From Palsa-1392 sp036493915 (GTDB lineage Bacteria; Verrucomicrobiota; Verrucomicrobiia; Chthoniobacterales; UBA10450): 21,967 bases of DNA. Below the pieces are notes generated by a model that was not told the DNA's origin, made no database searches, and saw only the letters and a list, made by a program, of their open reading frames with translations. Of this stretch, positions 7,159-14,846 are shown piece after piece. How positions within the stretch are numbered: the stretch's first letter is position 1; every line of letters begins with the position of its first letter. The position numbers and the translations under genes are program-made. The stretch is from NCBI GenBank assembly GCA_036493915.1, contig DASXPA010000094.1, positions 1 to 21,967 on the forward strand, read 5' to 3'.

Positions 7159-9894
7159 GTGGATCCGACGCGCTGGATTTACACGATTCCGCTGCGTTTC
7201 CGTGCTTTGTGGCGACGGCGGGAGGTGGAAGGGGAATTGGAGGAGGAGCTGCGTGACCATCTCGTCCGCAAGACGGAGGAGGGGATTGCGCGCGGCCTAA
7301 CGAGTGAGGAAGCGCGCCGCCGGGCATTGCTCGCGCTTGGCGGCATCGAACAGCGCAAAGAAGAGTGTCGCGACGCGCGCGGCCTGCGCTGGCTGGAGGA
7401 GTTTTTGCAGGACCTGCGTTACGGGTTTCGCCTGCTCTGTAAGAACCCCGGATTCAGCGTGGTGGTGGTGCTGGCGCTCGCGATCGGGCTTGGCGCGAAC
7501 ACCGCGCTTTTTTCGCTCTTCGACCGCGTCCTCCTTCGCCCGCTGCCGGTCCAGCATCCGGAGCAACTTGTCGTCCTCAGTGTGACTAACGAACGCGCGG
7601 CCTCGGATACTTCTTTCTCCCATCCGATGTATCGGCAGCTCCGGGATAACAATGCGGTCTTTAACGGCATCCTCGCTCAGGCGGGCGTGTCCTTGAACGT
7701 GGCTTACGGAGGAGAGAGTGAGAAGGTCCGCGGCGAGTTGGTGAGTGGGAATTATTTCGAAACGTTAGGCGTGCGACCGTTCCTCGGCCGGCTCTTCACT
7801 CCGACCGACGATCTTCAGCCAGGCGCCCATCCCGTCGCCGTGCTGAGCTACGCTTACTGGCAGCGGCGCTTCGGAGCAAATCGATCGATCGTCGGCGCCA
7901 AAGTGATCCTGAACGATCACCCGATGACGGTGATCGGCGTGACGCCACCTGGCTTTTACGGGACCAACCTGGCGGAGGAAACCGACATTCGAATCCCGAT
8001 GATGATGGCGCCGATTTTTCGGTCGGGCGCGGGGAGTGTACTGCAGAGCCCAGGTATCCTGCAGAGTCCAGGTCACATCTGGCTCGAAATCATCGCGCGG
8101 CGCAAACCCGGCCTCTCGCGCGCGCAAGCCGAGGCGGGCGCTGACGTTCTCTACCGGCTGATTCACGAAAAGGAGATCCGCGAACAGCCGGCGCGGGTGA
8201 GCGATTATGAGAAGCGGATCGAGCGCACGAGTCACTTGAAGCTGCTTCCGGGCAGTCAGGGTCTGCGCGAATTGCAGAAGCAATTTTCCCACGCGCTTCT
8301 CGTTCTCTTTGGAATCACGATCGTCATTCTCCTCATCACCTGCGCGAATCTGGCGAACCTTTTCCTGGCGCGAAATGCGGCGCGCACGCAGGAGATCGCG
8401 TTGCGTCTCGCCCTCGGAGCTACGCGCCGCCGGCTCGTGCGCCAATGGCTGACCGAGAGCTTTCTTTTTGCCTCGTTAGGCGGTGGACTGGGTTTGCTCT
8501 TCGGGATCTGGACGCAGAGCGCGCTGCTTTATTTTCTTCCGGCGAGCGAGCGGATGAATATTGGTCGCGCCACATTAGATCCGCGAGTCTTTGCTTTTGC
8601 TTTCGCGGCGGCCCTCGCGACCGCGCTGCTCTTCGGGATCGTGCCGGCAATGCAAATGGCGCGCGGTGCGCTCGCGCCGCAACAGGGCGATGCCCGTCTG
8701 CAGCGGAGTGACATGTCGCCAAAGCGTTTTCGCGGCGCCCTCGTCCTGCTGCAGATCGCGCTTTCGCTTCCGCTCCTCGTGGGCGCGGGACTTTTCCTGC
8801 ACAGCTTGCGCAATTTGAAAGCAATCTCGCCCGGCTTCGATGAGAGCCATGTCGTCCTCGCCTCGCTTAATCCCGGGCTCAACGGCTATAAGGCGGAACG
8901 GACGCGCGCGCTTTATGACGAATTCCTGAGCCGGGTTCGCGCCTTTCCGGGAGTGCGTTCCGCGGCGCTCGCGACCGACGTGGTGCTTTCCGGTGGCTGG
9001 GATCAGTTGATCGTCAAGGTGGAAGGCTACCAACCGCGCGAAGGCGAGGAGATGAGTCCCTACGAAGACACTGTCTCGCCCGGTTACTTCGCGACCATGC
9101 GGATGCCGATCGTGGCGGGCCGCGATTTCAACGAGCGCGATAGCCTAACGAGCGGGAAGGTCGCGATCGTCAATCAAACGATGGCCCGCTATTATTTCGG
9201 AAAGCAAAATCCGCTGGGGAAAAAGATCGGGACAAATGACAGTGCAGCGCCGGATATCGAGATCGTCGGCGTGGCGCAGGACGCGAAATATGTAAGCCTG
9301 CGCGAGAAACCGCAGCAGCACTTTTATCTGCCGATTGCGCAGGAGCCGCGGCTTTTCGATCTGACCTTGCACGTCCGCACCGCCGGCGATCCGCGCACGA
9401 TCGTGGGGACGCTGCGCAAAACGCTGCAGGAGATCGACCCGCAGGTGCCGCTCTACGACGTCACGACGTTAGGCGGCGAACTCGACAAGTCGATCGCGAG
9501 CGACCGCCTGATTACCTGGCTCTCGACCGCCTTCGGAGTGCTCGCCACCTTGCTGGCAACGATTGGATTGTATGGCGTGATCGCGTTTTCCGTCACGCAA
9601 CGCACGCGCGAGATCGGGATTCGCATGGCCCTGGGGGCGCAACGCGGGGATGTTCTGCGGCTGGTCTTTCGGCAGGTCGTCTGGCTGGTTTTGATCGGTG
9701 GCGCGAGCGGGGCGGCGATTTCGTTAGGCGGAATGCGCGTGCTCGAGAGCCTGCTCTATGATGTGCGGGCGCTTGATCCGCTGGCTTTCGCCGGAGCCAC
9801 CTTGCTTCTCTTCACCGCGGCCGCGGTGGCCGCTTATTTGCCCGCGCGCCGGGCCACGCGGGTGAACCCGACCGTGGCCTTGCGCTACGAGTGA
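7159..9894 (+). CDS. ADOP-family ABC transporter permease (MacB/FtsX type, duplicated)
   Basis: A 911-residue inner-membrane protein of the 'acidobacterial duplicated orphan permease' family (TIGR03434). A cytoplasmic prefix with RRREVEGELEEELRDHL and LTSEEARRRALLALGGIEQR (residues about 17-75) precedes TM1 (SVVVVLALAIGLGANTALFS, about 98-120). A periplasmic MacB-like core follows, then the first FtsX module (about 375-500, with LITCANLANLFLARNAARTQ and ALRLALGATRRR), another TM (about 528-550), a second periplasmic core, and the C-terminal FtsX module (about 786-911, with TREIGIRMALGAQRGDVLRL and ending in PARRATRVNPTVALRYE). No ATPase gene is adjacent, as expected for this orphan family. 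The start is GTG at 7159, backed by a strong GAAGGAGG at 7145-7152. Six copies of the GTTAGGC core word lie within the gene. The substrate is unknown; an efflux or mechanotransmission role is inferred from MacB. Confidence 0.95.
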   Translation: MDPTRWIYTIPLRFRALWRRREVEGELEEELRDHLVRKTEEGIARGLTSEEARRRALLALGGIEQRKEECRDARGLRWLEEFLQDLRYGFRLLCKNPGFSVVVVLALAIGLGANTALFSLFDRVLLRPLPVQHPEQLVVLSVTNERAASDTSFSHPMYRQLRDNNAVFNGILAQAGVSLNVAYGGESEKVRGELVSGNYFETLGVRPFLGRLFTPTDDLQPGAHPVAVLSYAYWQRRFGANRSIVGAKVILNDHPMTVIGVTPPGFYGTNLAEETDIRIPMMMAPIFRSGAGSVLQSPGILQSPGHIWLEIIARRKPGLSRAQAEAGADVLYRLIHEKEIREQPARVSDYEKRIERTSHLKLLPGSQGLRELQKQFSHALLVLFGITIVILLITCANLANLFLARNAARTQEIALRLALGATRRRLVRQWLTESFLFASLGGGLGLLFGIWTQSALLYFLPASERMNIGRATLDPRVFAFAFAAALATALLFGIVPAMQMARGALAPQQGDARLQRSDMSPKRFRGALVLLQIALSLPLLVGAGLFLHSLRNLKAISPGFDESHVVLASLNPGLNGYKAERTRALYDEFLSRVRAFPGVRSAALATDVVLSGGWDQLIVKVEGYQPREGEEMSPYEDTVSPGYFATMRMPIVAGRDFNERDSLTSGKVAIVNQTMARYYFGKQNPLGKKIGTNDSAAPDIEIVGVAQDAKYVSLREKPQQHFYLPIAQEPRLFDLTLHVRTAGDPRTIVGTLRKTLQEIDPQVPLYDVTTLGGELDKSIASDRLITWLSTAFGVLATLLATIGLYGVIAFSVTQRTREIGIRMALGAQRGDVLRLVFRQVVWLVLIGGASGAAISLGGMRVLESLLYDVRALDPLAFAGATLLLFTAAAVAAYLPARRATRVNPTVALRYE

Positions 9895-10307
9895 ATCGTT
9901 AGAGCGGTGTTAGGCACTTGTGGTGAATGATTGGAGCGACGACCGCTGTTTCGTCTGTATCTGCCTCCGCAAAGGCGGACGAAACGGTGCCCGTCCCGCC
10001 AGTGCCCGTTGCACGCTCTATTCGCGGATCTTGTAATTGAGCTGCCGCGAGAGCAGCCGGCGGACGCCGAACATCGATCGTGGCCCGGACAGCGCGGTTG
10101 CCGAGGCCGTACTTGCTCTGCCGAGCGGCCCACGCTGCCCAGATAAAGAGCGGGAAGAGCGCGAGATCGCAGCGCCGTGCGCTGCTGATGAAGGAACTGC
10201 AGAGGATAAGGAGCAGTTTTGGCGAGCATCCAGACGGTGTAGGAAGCACGGAGACGCAAGGTGGTAACTTTCGCCCAACGAGTAAAGCAACAGCCATCTA
10301 GGAATGC
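9895..10307. other. 413-bp stretch without a convincing gene, possibly decayed coding DNA
   Basis: The stretch lies between the permease stop and tRNA-Gln. Only minus-strand frames look faintly protein-like, and they switch frame: SYTVWMLAKTAPYPLQFL in one, ALFPLFIWAAWAARQSKYGL in a second, MFGVRRLLSRQLNYKIRE in a third. This could be an old gene remnant beside the tRNA, or chance. It also contains one stem-loop (see the entry at 9948) and one GTTAGGC core at 9909-9915. Confidence 0.35.
9948..9985. terminator. Nested stem-loop downstream of the ADOP gene
   Basis: Outer arms GTTTCGTC (9948-9955) and GACGAAAC (9978-9985) are perfectly complementary. Inside is a second stem, TCCGC-AAAG-GCGGA (9966-9979), which shares two bases with the outer right arm, so the two stems compete at that edge. 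There is no T tract, so a classical rho-independent terminator is not certain; it may instead protect the 3' end of the padR-permease transcript. Confidence 0.4.
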
Positions 10308-10378
10308 TGCCTCGCAAGGATTCGAACCTTGACAAAGAGATCCAGAATCTCTCGTGCTACCGTTACACCACGAGGCAT
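10308..10378 (-). tRNA. tRNA-Gln (anticodon CTG)
   Basis: The 71-base minus-strand sequence folds as a full cloverleaf. The acceptor stem TGCCTCG pairs with CGAGGCA. The D stem is GTGT/GCAC around the loop AACGGTA. The anticodon stem AGAGA/TCTCT encloses the loop TTCTGGA, giving anticodon CTG, which reads CAG. The T stem CAAGG/CCTTG encloses TTCGAAT. The discriminator is G. The weak U1-A72 first pair is characteristic of bacterial tRNA-Gln. No 3' CCA is encoded. It lies downstream of tadA on the same strand, separated by about 230 bases. Confidence 0.95.
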
Positions 10379-10501
10379 TGAAGGGAGGAGACGTAACCCC
10401 CAGTCGCCGCGCTACGCAAGTCGCCTCAAAAGTCCTCCGGTCGCGCGTTGCCAGTCAATCAAGTTCGAGTCGCGGGGAGGACGGGCGGTTAGCGGTCGCG
10501 T

Positions 10502-10539
10502 CCGGCAGTCTGCCGGCTGCATATTGCGCGCAGCGCAAT
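10502..10539. repeat. Two adjacent stem-loops in the tadA - tRNA-Gln gap
   Basis: CCGGCAG-T-CTGCCGG (10502-10516) and ATTGCGC-GCA-GCGCAAT (10523-10539) are both perfect inverted repeats, six bases apart. They lie about 70 bases beyond the tadA stop codon in minus orientation, where they could end the tadA transcript or mark a repeat element. No other feature is visible in the gap 10379-10607. Confidence 0.45.
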
Positions 10540-10607
10540 TACTGGTGCGCAGGCGTCGTCCGCGAGCACGCCTCGGCAGTTCGGCGCAGACTGCACCGAA
10601 CCACAGG

Positions 10608-11111
10608 TTAACAATTGGTCTTCCCCGGAGGCTCAGTCGCGGCGGTGCGTTTTGTGCGGAAAAAATTTTGCAGGAGTTGCGCACATTCGTCGCCGCGGAG
10701 GCCAGCGATAATCTCGCATTGATGGTTGAGCGAAGGATTTTGCAAAAGATTGAGCAAACCGCCAGCCGCCCCGCCGCGTGGATCGGCACAGCCGAAGATG
10801 ACACGGCGCATCCGCACATGGACGAGCGCGCCGGCGCACATCGGGCACGGCTCTTTCGTCACGTAAAGATCGCAATCGGTCAGTCGCCAATCACCGACCG
10901 CGGCTTCGGCCTGAGTGAGCGCGAGCATCTCGGCATGCGCGGTCGCGTCTTTGAGCAGTTCGATCTGATTGAAAGAGCGCGCGATCACTCTTCCCTCGCG
11001 CACGACGACGGCGCCGATTGGCACTTCATCGGCCTCGAGCGCGCGGACTGCCATGCGGAGTGCTTCGCCCATAAAATAAGCGTCGCTTTGTAGATCGATG
11101 ATCGAATCCAT
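10608..11111 (-). CDS. tadA: tRNA-specific adenosine deaminase TadA
   Basis: A zinc hydrolase that deaminates adenosine 34 of tRNA-Arg(ACG) to inosine so that it can read CGU, CGC and CGA. The cytidine/deoxycytidylate deaminase fold shows the zinc and proton-shuttle residues H59 and E61 in TAHAEMLAL and C89 and C92 in PCPMCAGA. VPIGAVVVREGRVIARSFN and GAAGGLLNLLQNPSLNHQCE match TadA rather than free-base deaminases. The 167-residue length is usual. The ATG at 11111 is preferred over a GTG at 11144, because MDSIIDLQSDAYFMGEALRM aligns with the normal TadA start. It is divergent from the YihY gene, with about 54 bases between the starts. Confidence 0.96.
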   Translation of the reverse strand: MDSIIDLQSDAYFMGEALRMAVRALEADEVPIGAVVVREGRVIARSFNQIELLKDATAHAEMLALTQAEAAVGDWRLTDCDLYVTKEPCPMCAGALVHVRMRRVIFGCADPRGGAAGGLLNLLQNPSLNHQCEIIAGLRGDECAQLLQNFFRTKRTAATEPPGKTNC

Positions 11112-11165
11112 TTTTACGCGATCCGCTTTTGAAATCCGAACCACTTGCCCTTACAGAAACCGGAG

Positions 11166-12128
11166 ATGACGCCGACAAAAGAAAAATTTCATCCGCTCTA
11201 CTCGTGGGGTCCGCTCTTCGTGCAGAGCTTCAACGGCTGGCTGGAAGATCGCGCCCTCCGTTTCAGTGCCGCGCTCGCCTACTACTCGATCTTCGCGATG
11301 GCGCCGCTCGTCATCATCGCGATCTCGGTCGCCGGCCTGATCTTCGGCGAAGAGGCGGCGCGCGGACAGATTTACCAGCAACTTACCTGGCTGCTGGGTG
11401 CGAAAGGGGCGGCGGAAATTCAGACGCTGATCCAAGCCTCAAGCGACACGAGCAAAAGTCTCATCGCCACCGCAATCGGCGTGTTCACGCTTTTGATCGG
11501 TGCCTCGGGTGTATTCGGTCAGCTAAAAGATGCGCTCAACTCCATCTGGGGGGTGATGCTGAAACCGGGCGGCGGGATCAAGGCGACGCTGAAGGAATAT
11601 CTGCTCTCGTTCTCGATGGTGCTCGGCGGCGGCTTTCTCCTTATCATTTCGCTTCTCCTCAGCGCCGTCCTGCAGGCGCTGAACAATTTCATGATCGGTT
11701 ACCTGCCGATCCCGAGCTTCGTCGCGCCGCTCACGGTGCTGGTGAGTTTTGTCATTATTGTTTCGCTCTTCGCCCTTATATTTAAGGTGCTGCCCGATGT
11801 GGAGATCGGTTGGGAAGATGTCTGGATCGGCGCGACCGTGACGGGGCTGCTCTTCACGATTGGGAAATTCTTGATCAGTCTCTACCTCGGCACGAGCAGC
11901 ATCGCCTCCAGTTTTGGCGCGGCCGGCGCGCTCATTCTCATCCTCGTCTGGGTCTATTATTCGACGACGATTTTTTTGCTCGGCGCGGAGTTTACGAAAG
12001 TTTACGCGAGCCGCTTCGGCTCCGGGATTTGTCCGAGTCAGAACGCGCAGTTTGTCAGCGTGGCGATGCGCCACGAGCAGGGGCTGGAGAAAAGCGAAGC
12101 GCACAAAACCGGGGTCGCGCCAGCCTAA
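11166..12128 (+). CDS. YihY/BrkB family inner-membrane protein
   Basis: A 320-residue integral membrane protein of the YihY/virulence factor BrkB family (PF03631), whose biochemical role is not settled. The family opening ALRFSAALAYYSIFAMAPLV is followed by hydrophobic segments near VIIAISVAGLIFG, SLIATAIGVFTLLIGASGVF, MVLGGGFLLIISLLLSAVL, VSFVIIVSLFALIFKVLPD, ATVTGLLFTIGKFLISLYLG and AGALILILVWVYYSTTIFLL, consistent with about six transmembrane helices. The family motifs LKDALNSIWG and FGAAGALILILVWVYYS...GAEFTKVYA are present. The ATG at 11166, with CCGGAG just upstream, is chosen over a TTG at 11145. The stop TAA lies within a GCCTAACGA word. A SYLF-protein gene follows after about 50 bases. 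Confidence 0.92.
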   Translation: MTPTKEKFHPLYSWGPLFVQSFNGWLEDRALRFSAALAYYSIFAMAPLVIIAISVAGLIFGEEAARGQIYQQLTWLLGAKGAAEIQTLIQASSDTSKSLIATAIGVFTLLIGASGVFGQLKDALNSIWGVMLKPGGGIKATLKEYLLSFSMVLGGGFLLIISLLLSAVLQALNNFMIGYLPIPSFVAPLTVLVSFVIIVSLFALIFKVLPDVEIGWEDVWIGATVTGLLFTIGKFLISLYLGTSSIASSFGAAGALILILVWVYYSTTIFLLGAEFTKVYASRFGSGICPSQNAQFVSVAMRHEQGLEKSEAHKTGVAPA

Positions 12129-12180
12129 CGAACTGCGGCGAGGCGACCGTTGGTCGACGGAGCAGCGAAATCCTTGTGCC

Positions 12181-12828
12181 ATGAAAAAGATCTCGCTCAC
12201 TTTGCTCGCCTGCTTCGTGGCACTCGCCACTGCTGGCGCCGCCACCGAGCAGGAACTGGTTAATGATTCCGCCGCGGTCCTGCGCGAATTCTACCGCATG
12301 CCGGAGAAACAAATCCCGCGCCGCATCCTCAACCACGCGCGTGGACTTGCGATTATCCGCGTGCTCAAAGTCGGCTTCGGTATCAGCGGCAACGGCGGCG
12401 AAGGCGTGGTCGTGGCGCGAAACCGTCACGGCTGGTCGGGCCCGTCGTTCATCGGGCTCGGTGGCGCCGGGATTGGCTGGCAGATCGGCGCGCAACTGAC
12501 CGATTTTATTTTTGTCCTGAACACGGACGCAGCGGTGCGTGCATTTTCGCGAGACGGCAACGTCAAGATCGGCGTGGATCTGAGCGCCGCGGCGGGTCCG
12601 GTGGGCCGCGACTTGCAAGCCGGTGTGACGCCGACGGCGGCGGTCTACACTTATAGCCGGAGCGAAGGTCTCTTTGCCGGCGCGTCGGTGGAAGGCGCGG
12701 TCATCGCGACGCAGAAAGATGCAAACGCCCGCTACTACGGGCGCCCGGTCGGGGCGCGCGCGATCCTGAGCGGGCAAGTTACGCCACTCGCCGGAGCGGA
12801 GGGTTTGCTCCGGTTGTTGAGTCGTTAG
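12181..12828 (+). CDS. Secreted SYLF/Ysc84-domain lipid-binding protein
   Basis: A 215-residue protein with a clear signal peptide (MKKISLTLLACFVALATAGA, cleavage likely after residue 20) and one SYLF domain (PF04366, Ysc84). The domain is recognised by ILNHARGLAIIRVLKVGFGI, GEGVVVARNRHGWSGPSF, the glycine-rich GLGGAGIGWQIGAQLTDFIF and YSRSEGLFAGASVEGAVI, the last being typical of the domain's C-terminal half. SYLF domains bind phosphoinositides in eukaryotes; in bacteria these exported proteins are uncharacterised and probably act at the envelope. It follows the YihY gene by about 50 bases and may be cotranscribed with it. The stop codon TAG lies inside a TCGTTAGGC word. Confidence 0.9.
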   Translation: MKKISLTLLACFVALATAGAATEQELVNDSAAVLREFYRMPEKQIPRRILNHARGLAIIRVLKVGFGISGNGGEGVVVARNRHGWSGPSFIGLGGAGIGWQIGAQLTDFIFVLNTDAAVRAFSRDGNVKIGVDLSAAAGPVGRDLQAGVTPTAAVYTYSRSEGLFAGASVEGAVIATQKDANARYYGRPVGARAILSGQVTPLAGAEGLLRLLSR

Positions 12829-12891
12829 GCAAAACGCGCGGAGCCGGATTCTGCTTTACAGGCGCATCGCTTTTCACCAACGCTCCACGGC

Positions 12892-13407
12892 ATGCGCTGG
12901 TCTCTGCTCCTGTTTAGCGTGACCGTTTTTGCCTCGCTCGCGCGCGCGCAGGAGCAGGAGAACCAAATGATGGATCGGATCATGCGTCCGAACATGTCAC
13001 TCTCGAATCCGGCACAGGACCGGAAGTTCGTGGCAGTGGAAGGGACCTCGATCGAGAGAAAATTTGTCGCGAAAGGCTTTGATTCTGGAGACGAGAAAAG
13101 CACGAAAAGCTTTTGGGGCCTGCGGAGCTTTTTCTCGGAGGTATTTGGGACGGCGAAATACGCGCGGGCGGAAGCAGCCGCCAATGCCACGGCGAACTCG
13201 GGGATCCCTTTTGCCAGCACGGAGTTTGCGACTAATCAGAGCCATCTCATCCACACTTCCTCCCAGGCCGAAAAGTCGTCGCCGGTGCGGGATTACGCCG
13301 ACAACCGGCCGTTTCTCGCGAAAGGCACACGCCAGCAACAGCTCAGCGAACAAGATCATGCCCTGACGATCGACGAAGTGCGCGAGCTGCTGAATAAGAG
13401 CAAGTGA
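12892..13407 (+). CDS. Secreted protein of unknown function
   Basis: I do not recognise this family. The 171 residues start with a typical signal peptide (MRWSLLLFSVTVFASLARA, cleaved before QEQEN). The mature protein is polar, low in cysteine and apparently lacks membrane segments. It has SIERKFVAKGFDSGDEKSTK, a basic/aromatic patch SFWGLRSFFSEVFGTAKYAR, an alanine-rich stretch AEAAANATANSGI, and a C-terminal helix TIDEVRELLNKSK. Base composition and codon use resemble neighbouring genes, supporting a real gene. It follows the SYLF gene by 63 bases on the same strand and precedes the REP-like doublet before tyrS. It may belong to an envelope-related group with YihY and SYLF; that is inference from proximity only. 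Confidence 0.75.
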   Translation: MRWSLLLFSVTVFASLARAQEQENQMMDRIMRPNMSLSNPAQDRKFVAVEGTSIERKFVAKGFDSGDEKSTKSFWGLRSFFSEVFGTAKYARAEAAANATANSGIPFASTEFATNQSHLIHTSSQAEKSSPVRDYADNRPFLAKGTRQQQLSEQDHALTIDEVRELLNKSK

Positions 13408-13417
13408 CCGTCGTTGA

Positions 13418-13565
13418 GGTAGCGCACCGGCTCGTGTGCTCGTTGTGCTGTTCGAGCAGCGACGAACTTTTCTTATCTTCGACATTATCTGGCAGGACCT
13501 CGCGGTAAGGAGAAAGTTCGTGGTGGTGAAACACCGTCGCCAGCACACGAGACGTGTGTGCTACC
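13418..13565. repeat. REPIN-like inverted doublet of GTAG-led palindromes
   Basis: The left end reads GGTAGCGCAC and then CTCGTGTGCT (13418-13440). The right end is its near-complement, AGCACACGAG...GTGTGTGCTACC (13542-13565). Each end is itself a hairpin: AGCGCAC/GTGTGCT on the left with one G-T pair, and AGCACAC/GTGTGCT on the right. Inside, ACGAACTTTTCT (from 13465) faces AGAAAGTTCGT (about 13511-13521), so the whole 148 bp can fold into one long imperfect hairpin. Paired inverted REPs led by GTAG define REPINs, which RAYT transposases mobilise. No such transposase is in the window. The element fills the gap between the secreted-protein gene and tyrS. Confidence 0.65.
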
Positions 13566-13616
13566 TGGAACCGACACGACGGTGGATTTGCACTCCAAGC
13601 TGGCCCACTTTGCGCA

Positions 13617-14789
13617 GTGAACCCGGCCGAAGCACTCGCGCGTGTCAAAATTGGCGCGGCGCAAATCATCAGCGAAGCGGAGCTGCTGCAGAAGTTGTCG
13701 TTAGGGCGGCCGCTTCGGATCAAGCTCGGCGTCGATCCCACCAGCACCGATCTTCATCTCGGCCATACTTTGCTCCTCCGGAAGTTGCGGCAATTCCAGG
13801 AGCTGGGTCACGAAGCAATTCTCATCATCGGCGATTTCACCGCCATGATCGGCGATCCGAGCGGCCGCTCCGTAACGCGACCGCAATTGACGCATGATCA
13901 AGTGCTCGCCAACGCTGAAAGCTACCGAACGCAAGCTTTTCAAATTCTCGACCCGGAGAAAACCCGGACGGTCTTCAACGGCGACTGGTTCCAGCCGATG
14001 CCGTTTGCCGAAGTGATCCGTCTGAACAGCCGCGTTACCCTGCAACAACTGCTGCAGCGCGAAGATTTCAAAAGCCGCCTCGGATCCGAACAGCCGATCG
14101 GCGCGCATGAGATTCAATATCCGATCATGCAGGGGTGGGATTCGGTGCAGGTGCAGGCCGATGTCGAGCTAGGTGGGACCGATCAGCTTTTCAACATTCT
14201 TGTCGGCCGCGATCTGCAGAAGGAGGAAGGTCAGCCCCAGCAGGTCGTGCTCTTGATGCCGATCCTAGAAGGGCTCGACGGTGTGCAGAAGATGAGCAAA
14301 AGCCTCGGCAACTATGTCGGCATCAGCGAATCGCCTGATGAAATTTTCGGCAAGCTCATGAGCATCTCGGATGAACTGATGGCGCGCTATTACCCGCTCC
14401 TTCTTCTGCAGGAATTGCCGCGGGATTTGCACCCGATGGCGGCAAAAAAACAACTTGCCCGCGAGATGGTAGCCACCTATCACTCCGCCGCAGATGGCGA
14501 GCGCGCACAGGACGAATGGGAGCGGCGCTTCAGCGAGAGACGTCTCGACCAGGTCGCGCTCCCAGAGTTTTCGCCGAGCATCGGAGACAGCAACCTCATC
14601 TCGCTCGTCGTCGCTGCTTATCGTGATGGATTTGGCCTAACGAGATCGCGCGGCGACGCGCGCCGTTTGCTCGAGCAGGGCAGCATTCAATTGGACGGTG
14701 AAAAAATCCGCGACTCACAAAGCACACCGACGCTTGCTCCCGGCCAGGTTCTGCGCCTCGACAAAACGCGCGCGGTCCGCATCAAGTAA
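13617..14789 (+). CDS. tyrS: Tyrosyl-tRNA synthetase
   Basis: A class I synthetase that charges tRNA-Tyr. Counting from the chosen start, the protein has 390 residues. IKLGVDPTSTDLHLGHTLLL holds the HIGH signature (HLGH), DFTAMIGDPSGRS follows, IMQGWDSVQVQADVELGGTD and QLFNILVGRDLQ form the tyrosine site, and KMSKS is intact in GVQKMSKSLGNYVG. A C-terminal S4 RNA-binding domain ends the protein (ARRLLEQGSIQLDGEKI). It resembles the TyrZ-like branch rather than E. coli TyrS. The frame is open upstream to 13554, but that part runs through the REP-like repeat. The GTG at 13617 gives MNPAEALARVKIGAAQIISE, which fits the family start. No clear ribosome binding site is seen. Confidence 0.95.
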   Translation: MNPAEALARVKIGAAQIISEAELLQKLSLGRPLRIKLGVDPTSTDLHLGHTLLLRKLRQFQELGHEAILIIGDFTAMIGDPSGRSVTRPQLTHDQVLANAESYRTQAFQILDPEKTRTVFNGDWFQPMPFAEVIRLNSRVTLQQLLQREDFKSRLGSEQPIGAHEIQYPIMQGWDSVQVQADVELGGTDQLFNILVGRDLQKEEGQPQQVVLLMPILEGLDGVQKMSKSLGNYVGISESPDEIFGKLMSISDELMARYYPLLLLQELPRDLHPMAAKKQLAREMVATYHSAADGERAQDEWERRFSERRLDQVALPEFSPSIGDSNLISLVVAAYRDGFGLTRSRGDARRLLEQGSIQLDGEKIRDSQSTPTLAPGQVLRLDKTRAVRIK

Positions 14790-14828
14790 AAAGCGCGGCC
14801 CGACCACTCAGCCGGCACCGCGCTCTTT
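14790..14828. terminator. Bidirectional terminator between tyrS and the SRPBCC gene
   Basis: AGCGCGG (14792-14798) pairs with CCGCGCT (14818-14824). The stem is preceded by a run of A and followed by CTTTAAT, so it could terminate tyrS on the plus strand and the convergent SRPBCC gene on the minus strand. An inner CCG...CGG pair extends the structure. It begins immediately after the tyrS stop codon. Confidence 0.7.
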
Positions 14829-14846
14829 AATGGAGAATTTTCTTTG

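Noticed and set aside
10329..11093. 254-codon plus-strand open frame
   Set aside because: It runs through tRNA-Gln and antisense to tadA.
13554..13616. Upstream extension of tyrS to a GTG at 13554
   Set aside because: The extra 21 codons lie in or just after the REP-like repeat and have no counterpart in tyrosyl-tRNA synthetases.
13408..13616. T-box riboswitch for tyrS
   Set aside because: A TGGAACCG near 13565 recalls the T-box core, and tyrS is a classic target, but the rest of the T-box consensus, a specifier loop and a terminator with T tract are not visible. A covariance-model search would settle it.
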